A stretch of DNA of 64,000 nucleotides from Aliiroseovarius zhejiangensis (GTDB lineage: Bacteria; Pseudomonadota; Alphaproteobacteria; Rhodobacterales; Rhodobacteraceae): assembly GCF_014656375.1 (NCBI RefSeq), contig NZ_BNCH01000004.1:268592-332591 (forward strand), read 5' to 3'. Position numbers and translations under genes: made by a program. The stretch's first letter is position 1, and every line of letters begins with the position of its first letter. The notes beneath the pieces were generated by a model. The model ran no database searches, was not told the origin of the DNA, and worked only from the letters and a program-made list of their open reading frames with translations. Positions 26,812 through 36,599 of this stretch are shown here, in pieces.

Positions 26812-28074
26812 TCAGCGCTCCTTCAGCTTCACGGATTCGTTGTACCAGTTCATCACCGCCGAGATGGTCAGCGAGATGGTCAGGTACACCAGCATCAAGA
26901 GCAGAACCGTTTCCAGCTCGCGCCCGGTCTGGTTCATGGTGATGCCACCCAAGGTGCCCGTGATGTCCATGTAGCCCACGGCAATGGCCAGCGAGCTGTT
27001 CTTGGTCAGGTTCAGATAATTCGAGATCAGCGGCGGAATGATGACCCGCAATGCCTGTGGCAGGATCACAAGGCTCATCGTGCGTTTGGGGCGCAGACCC
27101 AGGGCGCTTGCCGCTTCGGTCTGGCCTTTTGACACGGCCAGGATGCCGGCACGGACGATTTCGGCGATGAAAGCCCCGGTATAAAGCGACAGGGCAAGCC
27201 ACAGGGCGATCAGTGAATTCCGCAGGTGAATGCCGTTTCGGAAGTTGAAACCCTTCAGTTCGGGATAACCCAGATGGAACCCGAGGATGGCAAGCACCAG
27301 AACAACCGGCACCACAACAACCCCAAGGCGCCAATGCCACGTGCGCGGGCGCACGCCTGTGGCCTCTTGCAAAATGTCGGCGCGGCGTTTGATCAGCACC
27401 GAAGTCAGGATGCCCCCGATCAACACCGCCAGAAGCGCCAGCAGGTCAAGGCTGACATCAAAGCGAAGGCTGGAATTGCCAAGAAGGTGAATATCCCCAA
27501 GGCTGCGTGAAAACAGCGGTTCGGGAATATAGATCCCGCGGTTGGTGACGGCCACGCTGTCCCAGAGGGACATGCTGGCCTCGCCTTTTCGAAAGGCGCT
27601 TGGCTGTGGAAGAGTCTCGATCAGGACCGCCATGGTGAACACGATCCACAACAGGACCGGAACGTTCCGGAAGCCTTCGACATAAACGGCAGACAGGCGG
27701 GATATGATCCAGTTAGGCGACAGGCGCAAAACGCCGATGATCACGCCAAGCACGGTGGCAGTGATACAGCCCATGACCGCAACAAGCAGGGTGTTGAGAA
27801 GCCCCATGAACGATGCGCGCAGGTGGGTATCTTGCGAGTTGTAGTCAAGAAGGCGCTGGTTGATGTCGTACCCCGCAGGCTCCATCATAAAGCTGAAACT
27901 GGGTTCTTTTCCCAGCTCCGCGAGGTTCTGCGCGGTGTTTGACAGAAGCCAGCCGATAAGCATCAGAAAGCCGATCAACGCGACAATCTGAATGGTCAGC
28001 GAGCGGTACCGGCTGTCATAGAGCAGCATGGATAGCCGGAACTGGCCCTGATGAGGGTCGGTTATAGTTGTCAT
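26812..28074 (-). CDS. aapQ: General L-amino acid ABC transporter permease AapQ
   Basis: A 420-residue membrane protein with about eight hydrophobic segments. The first permease block includes ASFMGLLNTLLVAVMGCITA near residue 88, and the EAA-like loop KGQTEAASALGLRPKR lies near 325. It pairs with AapM in the amino-acid importer. Its start is 121 bases downstream of the aapJ stop, beyond a strong hairpin that should lower expression relative to aapJ. Confidence 0.93.
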   Translation of the reverse strand: MTTITDPHQGQFRLSMLLYDSRYRSLTIQIVALIGFLMLIGWLLSNTAQNLAELGKEPSFSFMMEPAGYDINQRLLDYNSQDTHLRASFMGLLNTLLVAVMGCITATVLGVIIGVLRLSPNWIISRLSAVYVEGFRNVPVLLWIVFTMAVLIETLPQPSAFRKGEASMSLWDSVAVTNRGIYIPEPLFSRSLGDIHLLGNSSLRFDVSLDLLALLAVLIGGILTSVLIKRRADILQEATGVRPRTWHWRLGVVVVPVVLVLAILGFHLGYPELKGFNFRNGIHLRNSLIALWLALSLYTGAFIAEIVRAGILAVSKGQTEAASALGLRPKRTMSLVILPQALRVIIPPLISNYLNLTKNSSLAIAVGYMDITGTLGGITMNQTGRELETVLLLMLVYLTISLTISAVMNWYNESVKLKER

Positions 28075-28156
28075 TGATGACGTCCCCGTTGCCCTTGGCT
28101 TTGTTTGTTAGTTGCGGATCGTGCCGCGGTGCCAAGGTGCGTTCTGTTAGAAACGA

Positions 28157-28183
28157 AAAGGGCGTGGCAGCACCACGCCCTTT
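28157..28183 (-). terminator. Intra-operon hairpin between aapJ and aapQ
   Basis: AAAGGGCGTGG and CCACGCCCTTT form an 11-bp stem with a 5-base loop just after the aapJ stop. On the minus strand it ends in CCCTTTTCG, so it may act as a partial terminator or 3'-end stabiliser that keeps the binding protein in excess. Confidence 0.75.
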
Positions 28184-28195
28184 CCAAAGATATGT

Positions 28196-29215
28196 TTACC
28201 GGAACGGTGGCGAATAGATCAGACCGCCATCTTTCCACTGAGCGTTCAGGCCACGGGCCAGAGCGATCGGTGTGCTTTCACCAATATTCTTGGCGAAGAC
28301 TTCACCATAGTTTCCGCCCGCCATGATGGCGCGCTTGGCCCAGTCGGCATCAAGGCCGAGCATTTCGCCCAGGTTGCCCTCGGTGCCCAGCAACCGGTTG
28401 ATTTCCGGGTTGTCGCCAGGTGCGGCCGACAGTTCGCCGATATTGGTCGACGTGATACCCAGCTCTTCTGCCGAAATCAGGGCATTCAGCGTCCAGCGGA
28501 CGATGTCAGCCCACTCGTTGTCGCCGTGACGGACCAGCGGTCCCAGCGGCTCTTTCGAGATGATTTCCGGCAGAACGACGTGATCCTGCGGGTTCTCAAA
28601 CGTGGCGCGCGTTGCGGCCAGACCCGAAGCGTCGGTTGTATAGGTATCGCACGCACCGGCAAGATACTGCTGTTGACCTTCGGCGTTGGTTTCGATCGGC
28701 ACCGGTTCATAGCTGATGTTGTTTGCGCGGAAGAAATCCGCCAGGTTCAGCTCGGTGGTGGTGCCGGTCTGGATGCAGACGGTCGCGCCGTCCAGATCCT
28801 TGGCCGAGCTTACACCCATCTCTTTCGAGACAAGGAAACCCTGACCGTCATAATAGTTCACGCCGACGAAGTCGAACTTCAGATCGACATCGCGCGACAG
28901 TGTCCATGTCGTGTTCCGTGCCAGCATATCAACTTCGCCCGACGCAAGGGCGGTGAAGCGTGTTTTGCCTGTGGTCGGAACGAATTCGACCGCGTTGGCA
29001 TCGCCCAAGACAGCAGCGGCTACAGCACGGCAAAAGTCGACGTCGAAACCTTCCCACTTGCCGTTTGCGTCCGGCGCGGCAAAGCCGACAAGACCGGTGG
29101 TCACACCGCAGTTCAGCTTGCCGCGGGCCTTGACGTCATCAAGGGTCGCAGCCGCCGAAGCGCCAGCAGCCATGCCGGCGACAGTCAGTGCGCCAAGAAA
29201 AACGGTTTTTTTCAT
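28196..29215 (-). CDS. aapJ: General L-amino acid ABC transporter substrate-binding protein
   Basis: A 339-residue periplasmic binding protein with a Sec signal peptide (MKKTVFLGALTVAGMAAGAS, cleavage near ASA/AT at about 22). The SBP_bac_3 features include LNCGVTTGLVGFAAPD, WEGFDVDFCRAVAAAV and LARNTTWTLSRD. GGAAGAGG lies upstream of ATG 29215. A -35-like TTGACG lies at 29348-29343 on the minus strand, but its -10 (TCAAAC at 17 bases) is poor. It binds and delivers L-amino acids to AapQM. Confidence 0.96.
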   Translation of the reverse strand: MKKTVFLGALTVAGMAAGASAAATLDDVKARGKLNCGVTTGLVGFAAPDANGKWEGFDVDFCRAVAAAVLGDANAVEFVPTTGKTRFTALASGEVDMLARNTTWTLSRDVDLKFDFVGVNYYDGQGFLVSKEMGVSSAKDLDGATVCIQTGTTTELNLADFFRANNISYEPVPIETNAEGQQQYLAGACDTYTTDASGLAATRATFENPQDHVVLPEIISKEPLGPLVRHGDNEWADIVRWTLNALISAEELGITSTNIGELSAAPGDNPEINRLLGTEGNLGEMLGLDADWAKRAIMAGGNYGEVFAKNIGESTPIALARGLNAQWKDGGLIYSPPFR

Positions 29216-29422
29216 GTTTACCTCTTCCTGATAGTTGCCCGTAGTTTCGGGCTATTTCGCAGCCCTATCGGCCACAACCATGTTTGCGAAAGGAATGACC
29301 CCTCTCAACATGGGTGAGAGTTTGAAAGAATTGATCAGTTATCGTCAAGGGCAACATCGCCATTTGCGATGCTTAACCTAGGGGAAAGCAAGAATATTAT
29401 CGTGGCTAACGCATTGGTTGCA

Positions 29423-30139
29423 TTATGTTTCGCGGCGGCTTGCGTGAAAGAACCAGGCGGCGTTCACAATGTCGATACGTTTTTTCTCTGCAAGTTCCGA
29501 GGCTTCTTCGTCAATGCCCCATTGCTCTTCCTGCCAGGTCTCGTCGACGCGCGACAAGGCCCAGGCTTCGTCCACGGATATCCTTTCGACGGTAACGGCA
29601 AGTGCCAGAACCAGCGATCCGCTGATCGCCACCAGATCGTGAAAGCCGGCAAGTTCGAATTCTGACATCCCGTGCACCCGTTCCGACAGCAGGGCAAGCG
29701 CCGCACCATCCTGCGGTTGATGCATGATTCCCGACACCGGGCGCAACCGTGCGCCCAGCGCGTCGGCGGCCCAGTCCAACAGCGGATCCCACATCCCAGA
29801 TTGCCGTGCGACCAGTTCTTGCGGGTGTGTCGCGCGATAGCATAACAGATCGCTGTCGCCATACGCCGCCAGCATATCCGCAACCTCGGTGAACTGGTGT
29901 GCGACCTTGTCCAGGGCAGAGTTTGCCGTGCGGGTGACAGGCATGGTCGCGGGGTCGATCGTGTCGGCCTGTGCGTCCCATTCCCCGGCAATCGCTTCGG
30001 CAAGCGCGAGGGTCGGAACCCGCAGCAGCGTCTTGGCGGGGGTCTTGATCGCACGGCCGTCAAGCTGGACGGTGTATCCGCCATCGCAGGCCACCGGCCT
30101 GGCCTCTTTCCAGAACCGCTTTGCCACCCAACCGCTCAT
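29423..30139 (-). CDS. ATP12-family F1-ATPase assembly chaperone
   Basis: A 238-residue protein of the ATP12 family, which in mitochondria binds the F1 alpha subunit during assembly and is widespread in alphaproteobacteria. Typical stretches are KRFWKEARPVA, LDGRAIKTPAKTLLRVPT and IAGEWDAQ. I placed the start at ATG 30139, because GGAGG lies just upstream and the ATG overlaps the HAD stop (ATGA); an in-frame ATG at 30151 contains that binding site and is less likely. Confidence 0.92.
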   Translation of the reverse strand: MSGWVAKRFWKEARPVACDGGYTVQLDGRAIKTPAKTLLRVPTLALAEAIAGEWDAQADTIDPATMPVTRTANSALDKVAHQFTEVADMLAAYGDSDLLCYRATHPQELVARQSGMWDPLLDWAADALGARLRPVSGIMHQPQDGAALALLSERVHGMSEFELAGFHDLVAISGSLVLALAVTVERISVDEAWALSRVDETWQEEQWGIDEEASELAEKKRIDIVNAAWFFHASRRET

Positions 30140-30819
30140 GCCGTCCTCCATAAATCATCCAGCGCCGGGATCACATCGGCAAAGGAGTCGATCAGCAAAT
30201 CTGCCCCCGCAGCAATCAAGCTGTCGCGCGGGTGATACCCCCAGGTCACGCCGATGGTACGAAAGCCCGCCGCGCGCCCCATTTCCATATCAAAACTCGT
30301 GTCGCCGATCATGACCGCCTGCGCAGCCTCCGCACCCGTTTCCGCCAAAGCGGCCCGCAACATCGAAGGGTGCGGCTTCGACGGATGATTGTCCGCCGTC
30401 TGGCTGGTGACAAAGAAATGGCGCAGATCATGCGCGTCATAGGCGTGGTCCAGTCCGCGCCGCGCCTTGCCGGTGGCCACCCCCAGCAACACTTCGTCAC
30501 GGGTGTGCAGATGCTCAAGTGCCGCGCGTGCACCGGGATAAAGTGGTGCCGTCGCCTCGCCGCCCTTCTCGGCCCGCAGTTTGATGAACATATCCTTGTA
30601 TTTTTCCGATGCCTCGGCAACCTCGGACCCGCTCAACGCGGGCACCAGGCGCTGGATCGCGTCGTGCAGCGACAATCCGACGATCGACAAAACCTCGTCG
30701 CGGCTCGGCAGCGACACGCCCATCGCCCCGAAGGCACGGTTCATCGCTTCGACGATGAAATCCTGACTGTCGATCAGAGTGCCATCAACATCGAAAACGG
30801 CAAGGCGCAGACCCGTCAT
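30136..30819 (-). CDS. HAD family hydrolase (phosphoglycolate-phosphatase-like)
   Basis: A 227-residue haloacid-dehalogenase-fold phosphatase. Motif I is FDVDGTLIDS at residues 9-18, motif II lies around GVATGK, and motif IV is IGDTSFDMEMG. A C1-type helical cap lies between. It overlaps the pseudouridine synthase and the ATP12 gene by four bases each. The family acts on small phosphates; the substrate is unknown. Confidence 0.9.
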   Translation of the reverse strand: MTGLRLAVFDVDGTLIDSQDFIVEAMNRAFGAMGVSLPSRDEVLSIVGLSLHDAIQRLVPALSGSEVAEASEKYKDMFIKLRAEKGGEATAPLYPGARAALEHLHTRDEVLLGVATGKARRGLDHAYDAHDLRHFFVTSQTADNHPSKPHPSMLRAALAETGAEAAQAVMIGDTSFDMEMGRAAGFRTIGVTWGYHPRDSLIAAGADLLIDSFADVIPALDDLWRTA

Positions 30820-31862
30820 TGCAACGCCTCGAACGGATCATCGGCGGCCAGATCCTCGGTCCAGCCGAAGGTCTTGAACGTATCGGCCATATGGTCAGAC
30901 AGCGGCGCGGTGACGGTCACGGGCTTCCGTGTCACCGGGTGCAGGAAGGTCATCGAACGGGCATGCAGATGCAGCTTGCGCGACACCTCGCCGCCAATCA
31001 TGGCACCCCAGCCATCGCCCATGTTTTCCTGACCAGACCCGCCATATTTGCCGTCACCGATAATCGGGTGACCGATTTCGGCCATATGGGCACGCAACTG
31101 ATGGGTGCGCCCGGTAATCGGCTCCATCGCGACCCACGCTGCGCGCGAGGCCACGCGATACAAGGTGGCATAAAGTGTGTGGGCGCGTTTCGCGCCGGGG
31201 GTCTGGTTCATCTCGCGCGGGTGTACGCAGATCATCTTTTCGCCGGCCCCTTTGCCGCCGCCTTGCGCCTTGACAAGACCGAAACGAATTTCCCCAAGAT
31301 AGGGCGTCGGCACACCGGCCACCACGGCCCAGTAAATCTTGCGCATTTCCTTATGACGGATCGCCGCCGTCAACGCCGAGGCCACCGCCTGCGTCCGCGC
31401 CAGAAGCAACACGCCCGACGTGTCCTTGTCCAGCCGATGCACCAACCGGGGCTTTTCATCGCGGTCGAACTTCAATGCCTCGGCCAGCCCGTCAACGTGA
31501 CGCGTCTGCTTCGATCCGCCCTGCGTCGGCAGGCCCGGGGGCTTGTTCAGGGCAATGATGTGGTCGTCCTGATAGATGATACACGACTTGATCAGTTTCG
31601 CATCCGCATCCGACACGCGCGGCTGGGGTTTTGGCCGATCCTGCCCCTGATCGGGCACCGGAAGCGGTGGCACGCGCACCTCGTCCCCCGGCCCCACCCG
31701 GGTCGAGGTTTTGACCTTCGCGCCATTCACCCGAAATTCGCCCTTGCGGCAGCCTTTCTCGATCCGGCCCTGCCCAACATGCGGGAAATGGCGCTTGACC
31801 CAGCGGTCAAGCCGTTGCTCGGCCTCGTCCGGGCCAATGGTAATGACCTGAACGCCGCTCAT
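30816..31862 (-). CDS. RluA-family 23S rRNA pseudouridine synthase (RluC-like)
   Basis: A 348-residue enzyme with an N-terminal S4 RNA-binding domain (EQRLDRWVKRHFP, GRIEKGCRKGEFRVNG). The catalytic domain contains HRLDKDTSGVLLLAR near residue 142, where Asp is the nucleophile. Later PITGRTHQLRAHMAEIGHPI is also diagnostic. RluC modifies 23S rRNA positions 955, 2504 and 2580 in E. coli; the target here is inferred. It overlaps crcB and the HAD gene by four bases. Confidence 0.92.
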   Translation of the reverse strand: MSGVQVITIGPDEAEQRLDRWVKRHFPHVGQGRIEKGCRKGEFRVNGAKVKTSTRVGPGDEVRVPPLPVPDQGQDRPKPQPRVSDADAKLIKSCIIYQDDHIIALNKPPGLPTQGGSKQTRHVDGLAEALKFDRDEKPRLVHRLDKDTSGVLLLARTQAVASALTAAIRHKEMRKIYWAVVAGVPTPYLGEIRFGLVKAQGGGKGAGEKMICVHPREMNQTPGAKRAHTLYATLYRVASRAAWVAMEPITGRTHQLRAHMAEIGHPIIGDGKYGGSGQENMGDGWGAMIGGEVSRKLHLHARSMTFLHPVTRKPVTVTAPLSDHMADTFKTFGWTEDLAADDPFEALQ

Positions 31863-32236
31863 GCCAGCACCATACGGGTCAGCATGACCCCAGCAATCAG
31901 GGCCAGGATGGACAGGACGACCGTCCCGACAGCATAGAGTGCCGCAGACCCCATCTGACCGCGCTCAAAAAGCGTATACGCTTCCAGCGAATAGGCCGAG
32001 AAGGTCGTGAACCCGCCCAGAAATCCGGTCATAAGCAACGGCGATATATGCGTGAGTTCCTTGCGCGCCAGAAATACCACAACGATACCGATAAGAAATG
32101 AGCCAAGCACGTTTACGATCATCGTGCCCGCCGGGAAACCTGTGCCAAAGGCGCGAATGTAAGCGTTCACGCTCAGATAGCGGGCCGAGGCGCCGATCGC
32201 GCCCCCAAGGGCAACTTGCAAAAGGGGTGTCATCAT
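31859..32236 (-). CDS. crcB: Fluoride channel CrcB/Fluc
   Basis: A 125-residue four-TM protein. GGAIGASARYL near the N terminus, GTMIVNVLGSFLIGI and GFLGGFTTFSAYSLEA are the family landmarks, including the central Phe/Thr fluoride path. It exports fluoride as a dimer. I see no fluoride riboswitch in the 78 bases upstream. Double ATG at 32236 makes the start uncertain by one residue. Confidence 0.93.
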   Translation of the reverse strand: MMTPLLQVALGGAIGASARYLSVNAYIRAFGTGFPAGTMIVNVLGSFLIGIVVVFLARKELTHISPLLMTGFLGGFTTFSAYSLEAYTLFERGQMGSAALYAVGTVVLSILALIAGVMLTRMVLA

Positions 32237-32314
32237 GCGGCCTGACTGCGGCCACAGGCGGCGCTTGTCAAGCGTCGGGATCGTCTTTGCGGCCCGCGGA
32301 TCGAAAAGGTCACC

Positions 32315-33637
32315 TTATTCGACCCGCTTGGAGCGCAGGCGCGCGAAATAGTCGACCCGCTTTTTCAACTCGCGTTCAAAGCCACGTTCGACCGGTACAT
32401 AATAGACACCGCGCTTGACCCCATCGGGGAAGTAGTTCTGCCCCGAGAACCCGTCGGGCGCGTCGTGGTCATAGGCATAGCCGTCGCCATAGCCCTGATC
32501 TTTCATTAGGCTCGTCGGCGCGTTCAGGATGTGTTTGGGCGGCGGTTCCGACCCGGTTTTCTTCGCCGCCGACATCGCTGCCTTATAGGCCACATAGGCC
32601 GCGTTGGATTTCGGCGCCAGCGCAAGATAGGTCACGGCCTGCGCCAGTGCCAGTTCGCCTTCCGGGCTGCCCAACCGTTCATATGTTTCCCACGCGTCCA
32701 GACAGACGCGGTGGGCCTGCGGATCGGCCAGCCCGATATCCTCGACCGCCATACGTGTGATGCGGCGGGCCAGATACCGCGGGTCTTCCCCACCGGTCAG
32801 CATCCGCGCCAGCCAATACAGGGCGGCATCCGGGTCCGACCCGCGCACTGATTTATGCAGGGCCGAGATCAGGTTGTAATGCTCGTCACCCGACTTGTCA
32901 TAGATTGCGGCGCGTTTCATCAGACGGGTGGACAAACCGTCGACATCCAGCTTGCCTTCAATCTTCCATGCAAACACCTGTTCGATCAGGTTCAGAAGCG
33001 CCCGCCCGTCGCCATCTGCCATCTCCAGCAACGCATCGCGGGCGTCGCCGGTCAGGGGCAAGGGGCGGCCCAGTTCTTTCTCGGCCCTCTGGGCCAGCCG
33101 CTCCAGATCAGCGAGTGACAGGCGGGTCAAGACCAACACCTGCGAGCGCGACAGCACAGCGGCGTTCAGTTCAAACGACGGATTTTCAGTGGTCGCCCCG
33201 ACCAGAAGGATGGTGCCGTCTTCCATATGCGGCAAAAACCCGTCCTGCTGGGCCTTGTTGAAGCGATGGATTTCGTCCACGAACAACAATGTTCCCTGCC
33301 CGTTCGACCGCCGATGCCGCGCGGCCTCGAACACTTTGCGCAGTTCGGGCACGCCGGTGAAGATCGCACTGATCTGGACGAAATGCAGGTCGGTTTCCCG
33401 TGCCAAAAGGCGCGCGATGGTGGTTTTACCGACGCCCGGCGGCCCCCAGAAGATCAGCGAGCCCAGACTGCCTGCTGCAAGCATCGTGCCAAGCGGTGCG
33501 TCCGGGCCAAGCACCTGCTCCTGCCCGATCACCTCGGACAGGGACTGCGGCCTGAGCCGATCGGCCAAGGGGCGCGGCGCATCCTTCCCGCCATCAGATG
33601 ACTTGGACGCAGGATCATGATCGAACAGGTCTGCCAT
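32315..33637 (-). CDS. rarA: Replication-associated recombination protein A (RarA/MgsA)
   Basis: A 440-residue AAA+ ATPase related to clamp loaders that acts at stalled replication forks. Walker A is WGPPGVGKTTIARLLA near residue 65, Walker B LLFVDEIHRFNKAQQD and sensor 1 VGATTENPSFELN. The C-terminal tetramerisation domain includes the SALHKSVRGSDPDAALYWLA motif. It is 60 bases downstream of the luxR stop and heads the rarA-crcB-rlu-HAD-atp12 run. Confidence 0.95.
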   Translation of the reverse strand: MADLFDHDPASKSSDGGKDAPRPLADRLRPQSLSEVIGQEQVLGPDAPLGTMLAAGSLGSLIFWGPPGVGKTTIARLLARETDLHFVQISAIFTGVPELRKVFEAARHRRSNGQGTLLFVDEIHRFNKAQQDGFLPHMEDGTILLVGATTENPSFELNAAVLSRSQVLVLTRLSLADLERLAQRAEKELGRPLPLTGDARDALLEMADGDGRALLNLIEQVFAWKIEGKLDVDGLSTRLMKRAAIYDKSGDEHYNLISALHKSVRGSDPDAALYWLARMLTGGEDPRYLARRITRMAVEDIGLADPQAHRVCLDAWETYERLGSPEGELALAQAVTYLALAPKSNAAYVAYKAAMSAAKKTGSEPPPKHILNAPTSLMKDQGYGDGYAYDHDAPDGFSGQNYFPDGVKRGVYYVPVERGFERELKKRVDYFARLRSKRVE

Positions 33638-33697
33638 GATCCAAATCTAGGACTGCGGCCCGCCAGTTGAAAGGCGAAAACGGCCTGTCTGGGCAGG

Positions 33698-34318
33698 TTA
33701 CAGAAGGTTATATTCCTGCGCGCGCTGAATCGCTTCGGCAGTCGTCCGCACAAACAGGCGCTCGCGCGCACTGCGCAACCGGGCCTTCAACGCACTTTCC
33801 GAAATACCAAGAAGCGCCGCGGCTTCGGCGTGACGACTGCCCTTGGCAATCAACCGCAAGGCCATGCGCTGCGCCGAGGTCAATTGCTCGGGCGGGGTCG
33901 ATTTCTCATGCAGTTCAACCACCAGCGCATGGATTTCCGCAATCTCATCATCTGCAAACTCGCGATCTTCCCGCGCAAAACCGCCGATGGTGCGCGATGC
34001 GGTCGACCCATGCGACACGGCCACACCGTATTTCAGCCCGAACCCGCCAGCCTGTGACAGAATCCCGTGCGGGTCGGGCAGGTTCAGATCGCTCCACCGG
34101 ATGGTGCCTTCGTTACCGAACCCCCAGAACACCATCGGATCCGCCAGCATATAGCCCTTTTCGGTGTAAATCTGGCTCCAGCGTGGGTCGTACGTCTGGA
34201 TCATGATATGCGCCGAAGCATAGCGAATATGCAGCCCCAGCGCGTATCCTTTCGGCGCCAGGTCCGACAACTTGGCCAGTCCTTGATCAAGGCCAAAATC
34301 TTCGACCATGGTTTTCAT
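33698..34318 (-). CDS. LuxR-family autoinducer-binding regulator (solo)
   Basis: A 206-residue quorum-sensing-type regulator. The N-terminal autoinducer domain keeps the TraR-type ligand residues at exact spacing: W and Y in WSQIY, D nine residues later (LADPM) and W fifteen further (TIRW). The C-terminal helix-turn-helix (about 145-200) begins LTSAQ where the family usually has LTxRE, so a conserved Glu is Gln; GSRHAEAAALLGISESALKARL follows. No luxI lies in the window. The start may be ATG 34318 or GTG 34333. It should bind an acyl-homoserine lactone made elsewhere or by neighbours. Confidence 0.85.
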   Translation of the reverse strand: MKTMVEDFGLDQGLAKLSDLAPKGYALGLHIRYASAHIMIQTYDPRWSQIYTEKGYMLADPMVFWGFGNEGTIRWSDLNLPDPHGILSQAGGFGLKYGVAVSHGSTASRTIGGFAREDREFADDEIAEIHALVVELHEKSTPPEQLTSAQRMALRLIAKGSRHAEAAALLGISESALKARLRSARERLFVRTTAEAIQRAQEYNLL

Positions 34319-34441
34319 CCCCAATCCCCGCACCTATCCTTTTAGACAGTTGCGCCGAAGTCAAACAACCATGAATTGTTTAGGCTGTTTTTTTGTAACT
34401 TCGAGGATATTTCTTATAAAAAAGAGGTGACCCGCAACGAA

Positions 34442-34468
34442 AAACCCCGCGCATGATGCACGGGGTTT
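34442..34468 (-). terminator. Terminator after rplQ
   Basis: On the minus strand AAACCCCG and CGGGGTTT pair around an 11-base centre that can itself pair, followed by a T-run (GGGGTTTTTCG). It ends the ribosomal/rpoA/rplQ transcript. Confidence 0.85.
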
Positions 34469-34494
34469 CTGTTTTCCCGGAATGGGAAGGGTCA

Positions 34495-34923
34495 TTATTC
34501 GTCGGCAGCGTCAGCAGCTTCTTCTGCTTCCAGACGGGCACGATCGGCCGCGCCTTTGGCATCGGCGTCGCGGTCGACAAATTCGATGATGGCCATGGGG
34601 GCCATATCACCATAGCGGAAGCCGGCTTTCAGAACGCGCACGTAACCGCCCTTGCGTTCGGCAAAACGGGGGCCAAGCACGTCAAACAGCTTGGCGACAT
34701 GCTGGTCCTGCTTCAGACGCGCAGCGGCCTGGCGACGGGCGTGAATGTCACCGCGTTTGGCCAGCGTGATCATCTTTTCGATGATCGGACGCAGTTCCTT
34801 GGCTTTCGGTAGGGTCGTTTTGATCTGTTCGTGTTCGATCAGCGAACCAGCCATGTTGGCGAACATCGCCTTGCGGTGTTCATGGGTGCGATTCAGGCGG
34901 CGGTAACCACGAGCGTGACGCAT
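34495..34923 (-). CDS. rplQ: 50S ribosomal protein L17
   Basis: A 142-residue protein starting [20 protein letters not shown], the invariant L17 opening. The C terminus carries the acidic alanine-rich tail EEAADAADE usual in alphaproteobacteria. ATG 34923 has GAAGGA upstream; the longer open frame starts in intergenic DNA. It is the last gene of the cluster, 147 bases after rpoA. Confidence 0.97.
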   Translation of the reverse strand: MRHARGYRRLNRTHEHRKAMFANMAGSLIEHEQIKTTLPKAKELRPIIEKMITLAKRGDIHARRQAAARLKQDQHVAKLFDVLGPRFAERKGGYVRVLKAGFRYGDMAPMAIIEFVDRDADAKGAADRARLEAEEAADAADE

Positions 34924-35070
34924 TTTCTTAATCCTTCTTTGGTGCTCTTGAGTGAGCGGTGCTTTGTCTGTGAACCGATGCGTGTCGGTCCCTCTCCTTG
35001 GGGCAGGATTGCCCAGCTGTTCCCCGCACCAGGCGGGCATTAAGGGGCCACCGAAGCAGCCCCTGAATAC

Positions 35071-36087
35071 TTAGAACTGGTCTTCGAATTTCTTCGCCAG
35101 CTCTTCGATGTTCTCAGGCGGCCATTCCTCGACATCCATGCCAAGGTGCAGACCCATGCCCGAAAGCACTTCCTTGATCTCGTTCAGCGACTTGCGGCCG
35201 AAGTTCGGGGTGCGCAGCATCTCTGCTTCGGTCTTCTGGATCAGATCGCCGATATAGACGATGTTGTCGTTTTTCAGGCAGTTTGCCGAACGGACGGACA
35301 GTTCCAGCTCGTCCACTTTCTTCAGAAGCAGCGGGTTGAACTCCAGCCCATCGTCTTCGTCCTGGCGACCAGCCGCTTCCGGCTCGTCGAAGTTCACGAA
35401 GATCGACAGTTGGTCCTGCACGATGCGCGCGGCAAACGCCACGGCATCTTCCGGCGTGACGGAGCCATCGGTTTCCAGCTTCAAGGTCAGCTTGTCATAG
35501 TCCAGCACCTGACCTTCACGGGTCGGCTGAACGTCATACGACACTTTCTTGACCGGCGAATAGATCGCATCAACCGGGATCAGGCCGATCGGCGCATCTT
35601 CCGGTTTGTTCTTGTCCGACGCGACATAGCCCTTGCCGGTGTTGACGGTCAGTTCCATGAACAGGTCAGCGCCATCGTCCAGGTGGCAGATCACGTGATC
35701 CTTGTTCAGAATCTCGATCCCGGCAGTTTCGGTGATGTCACCGGCGGTCACGACCATCGGCCCTTTGGCCGAAATCGACAGGCGCTTGGGGCCTTCGACT
35801 TCCATATTGATCGCGACGCCCTTCAGGTTCAGGACGATATCGGTGACGTCTTCACGCACACCCGCGACCGAGCTGAACTCGTGCAGCACGTTGTCGATCT
35901 GCACCGACGTGATGGCCGCGCCTTGCAGGCTGCTCATCAGCACGCGGCGCAGGGCGTTGCCCAGGGTCAGACCAAAGCCGCGTTCCAGCGGCTCGGCCAC
36001 GACGGTTGCCTGACGTGCGGGGTCGTTGCCCGGCTTGACGTCCAGCTGCGTCGGCTTGATCAGTTCGGCCCAATTTTTGTGGATCAT
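35071..36087 (-). CDS. rpoA: DNA-directed RNA polymerase alpha subunit
   Basis: A 338-residue alpha subunit. The N-terminal assembly domain includes [23 protein letters not shown] near residues 34-56 and the C-terminal domain includes [16 protein letters not shown] and [19 protein letters not shown] 36087 follows GGAGGGACGC. It sits between rpsK and rplQ as in other bacteria. Confidence 0.98.
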   Translation of the reverse strand: MIHKNWAELIKPTQLDVKPGNDPARQATVVAEPLERGFGLTLGNALRRVLMSSLQGAAITSVQIDNVLHEFSSVAGVREDVTDIVLNLKGVAINMEVEGPKRLSISAKGPMVVTAGDITETAGIEILNKDHVICHLDDGADLFMELTVNTGKGYVASDKNKPEDAPIGLIPVDAIYSPVKKVSYDVQPTREGQVLDYDKLTLKLETDGSVTPEDAVAFAARIVQDQLSIFVNFDEPEAAGRQDEDDGLEFNPLLLKKVDELELSVRSANCLKNDNIVYIGDLIQKTEAEMLRTPNFGRKSLNEIKEVLSGMGLHLGMDVEEWPPENIEELAKKFEDQF

Positions 36088-36194
36088 GCGTCCCTCCATA
36101 CCAGTCCTGTCCCCATGTCCAAAGGGCAGGACGCCCGAGGTTAAAATGACGGAAACCGGGCCGCGACAACCGCAGCCCGGCGAAATAATACTGC

Positions 36195-36584
36195 TTAGAC
36201 GCGGCGGCGTTTCGGCGGGCGGCAGCCGTTGTGGGCAATCGGGGTCACATCACGGATCGAGGTGATGTTGAACCCGATGGCCGCCAGCGCGCGCAGGGCC
36301 GATTCACGACCCGAACCGGGGCCTTGCACTTCGACTTCCAGCGTTTTCACGCCGTGCTCTTGCGCTTTTTTACCAGCATCTTCTGCTGCCATCTGGGCGG
36401 CATAAGGTGTCGACTTGCGCGACCCTTTGAAGCCCATGGTGCCAGCCGACGACCACGAGATGGCGTTGCCTTGCACGTCCGAGATCAGGATCTTGGTGTT
36501 GTTGAACGAAGAGTTAACGTGAGCAACACCGGATGCGATGTTCTTACGCTCTTTACGCTTCATGCGAGTCTTATCACGAGCCAT
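36195..36584 (-). CDS. rpsK: 30S ribosomal protein S11
   Basis: A 129-residue protein with [18 protein letters not shown] near residue 20, [16 protein letters not shown] and the C-terminal ending [12 protein letters not shown]. It forms part of the 30S platform. It lies 15 bases after rpsM. Confidence 0.98.
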   Translation of the reverse strand: MARDKTRMKRKERKNIASGVAHVNSSFNNTKILISDVQGNAISWSSAGTMGFKGSRKSTPYAAQMAAEDAGKKAQEHGVKTLEVEVQGPGSGRESALRALAAIGFNITSIRDVTPIAHNGCRPPKRRRV

Positions 36585-36599
36585 TCGTCAAACCCTCCC

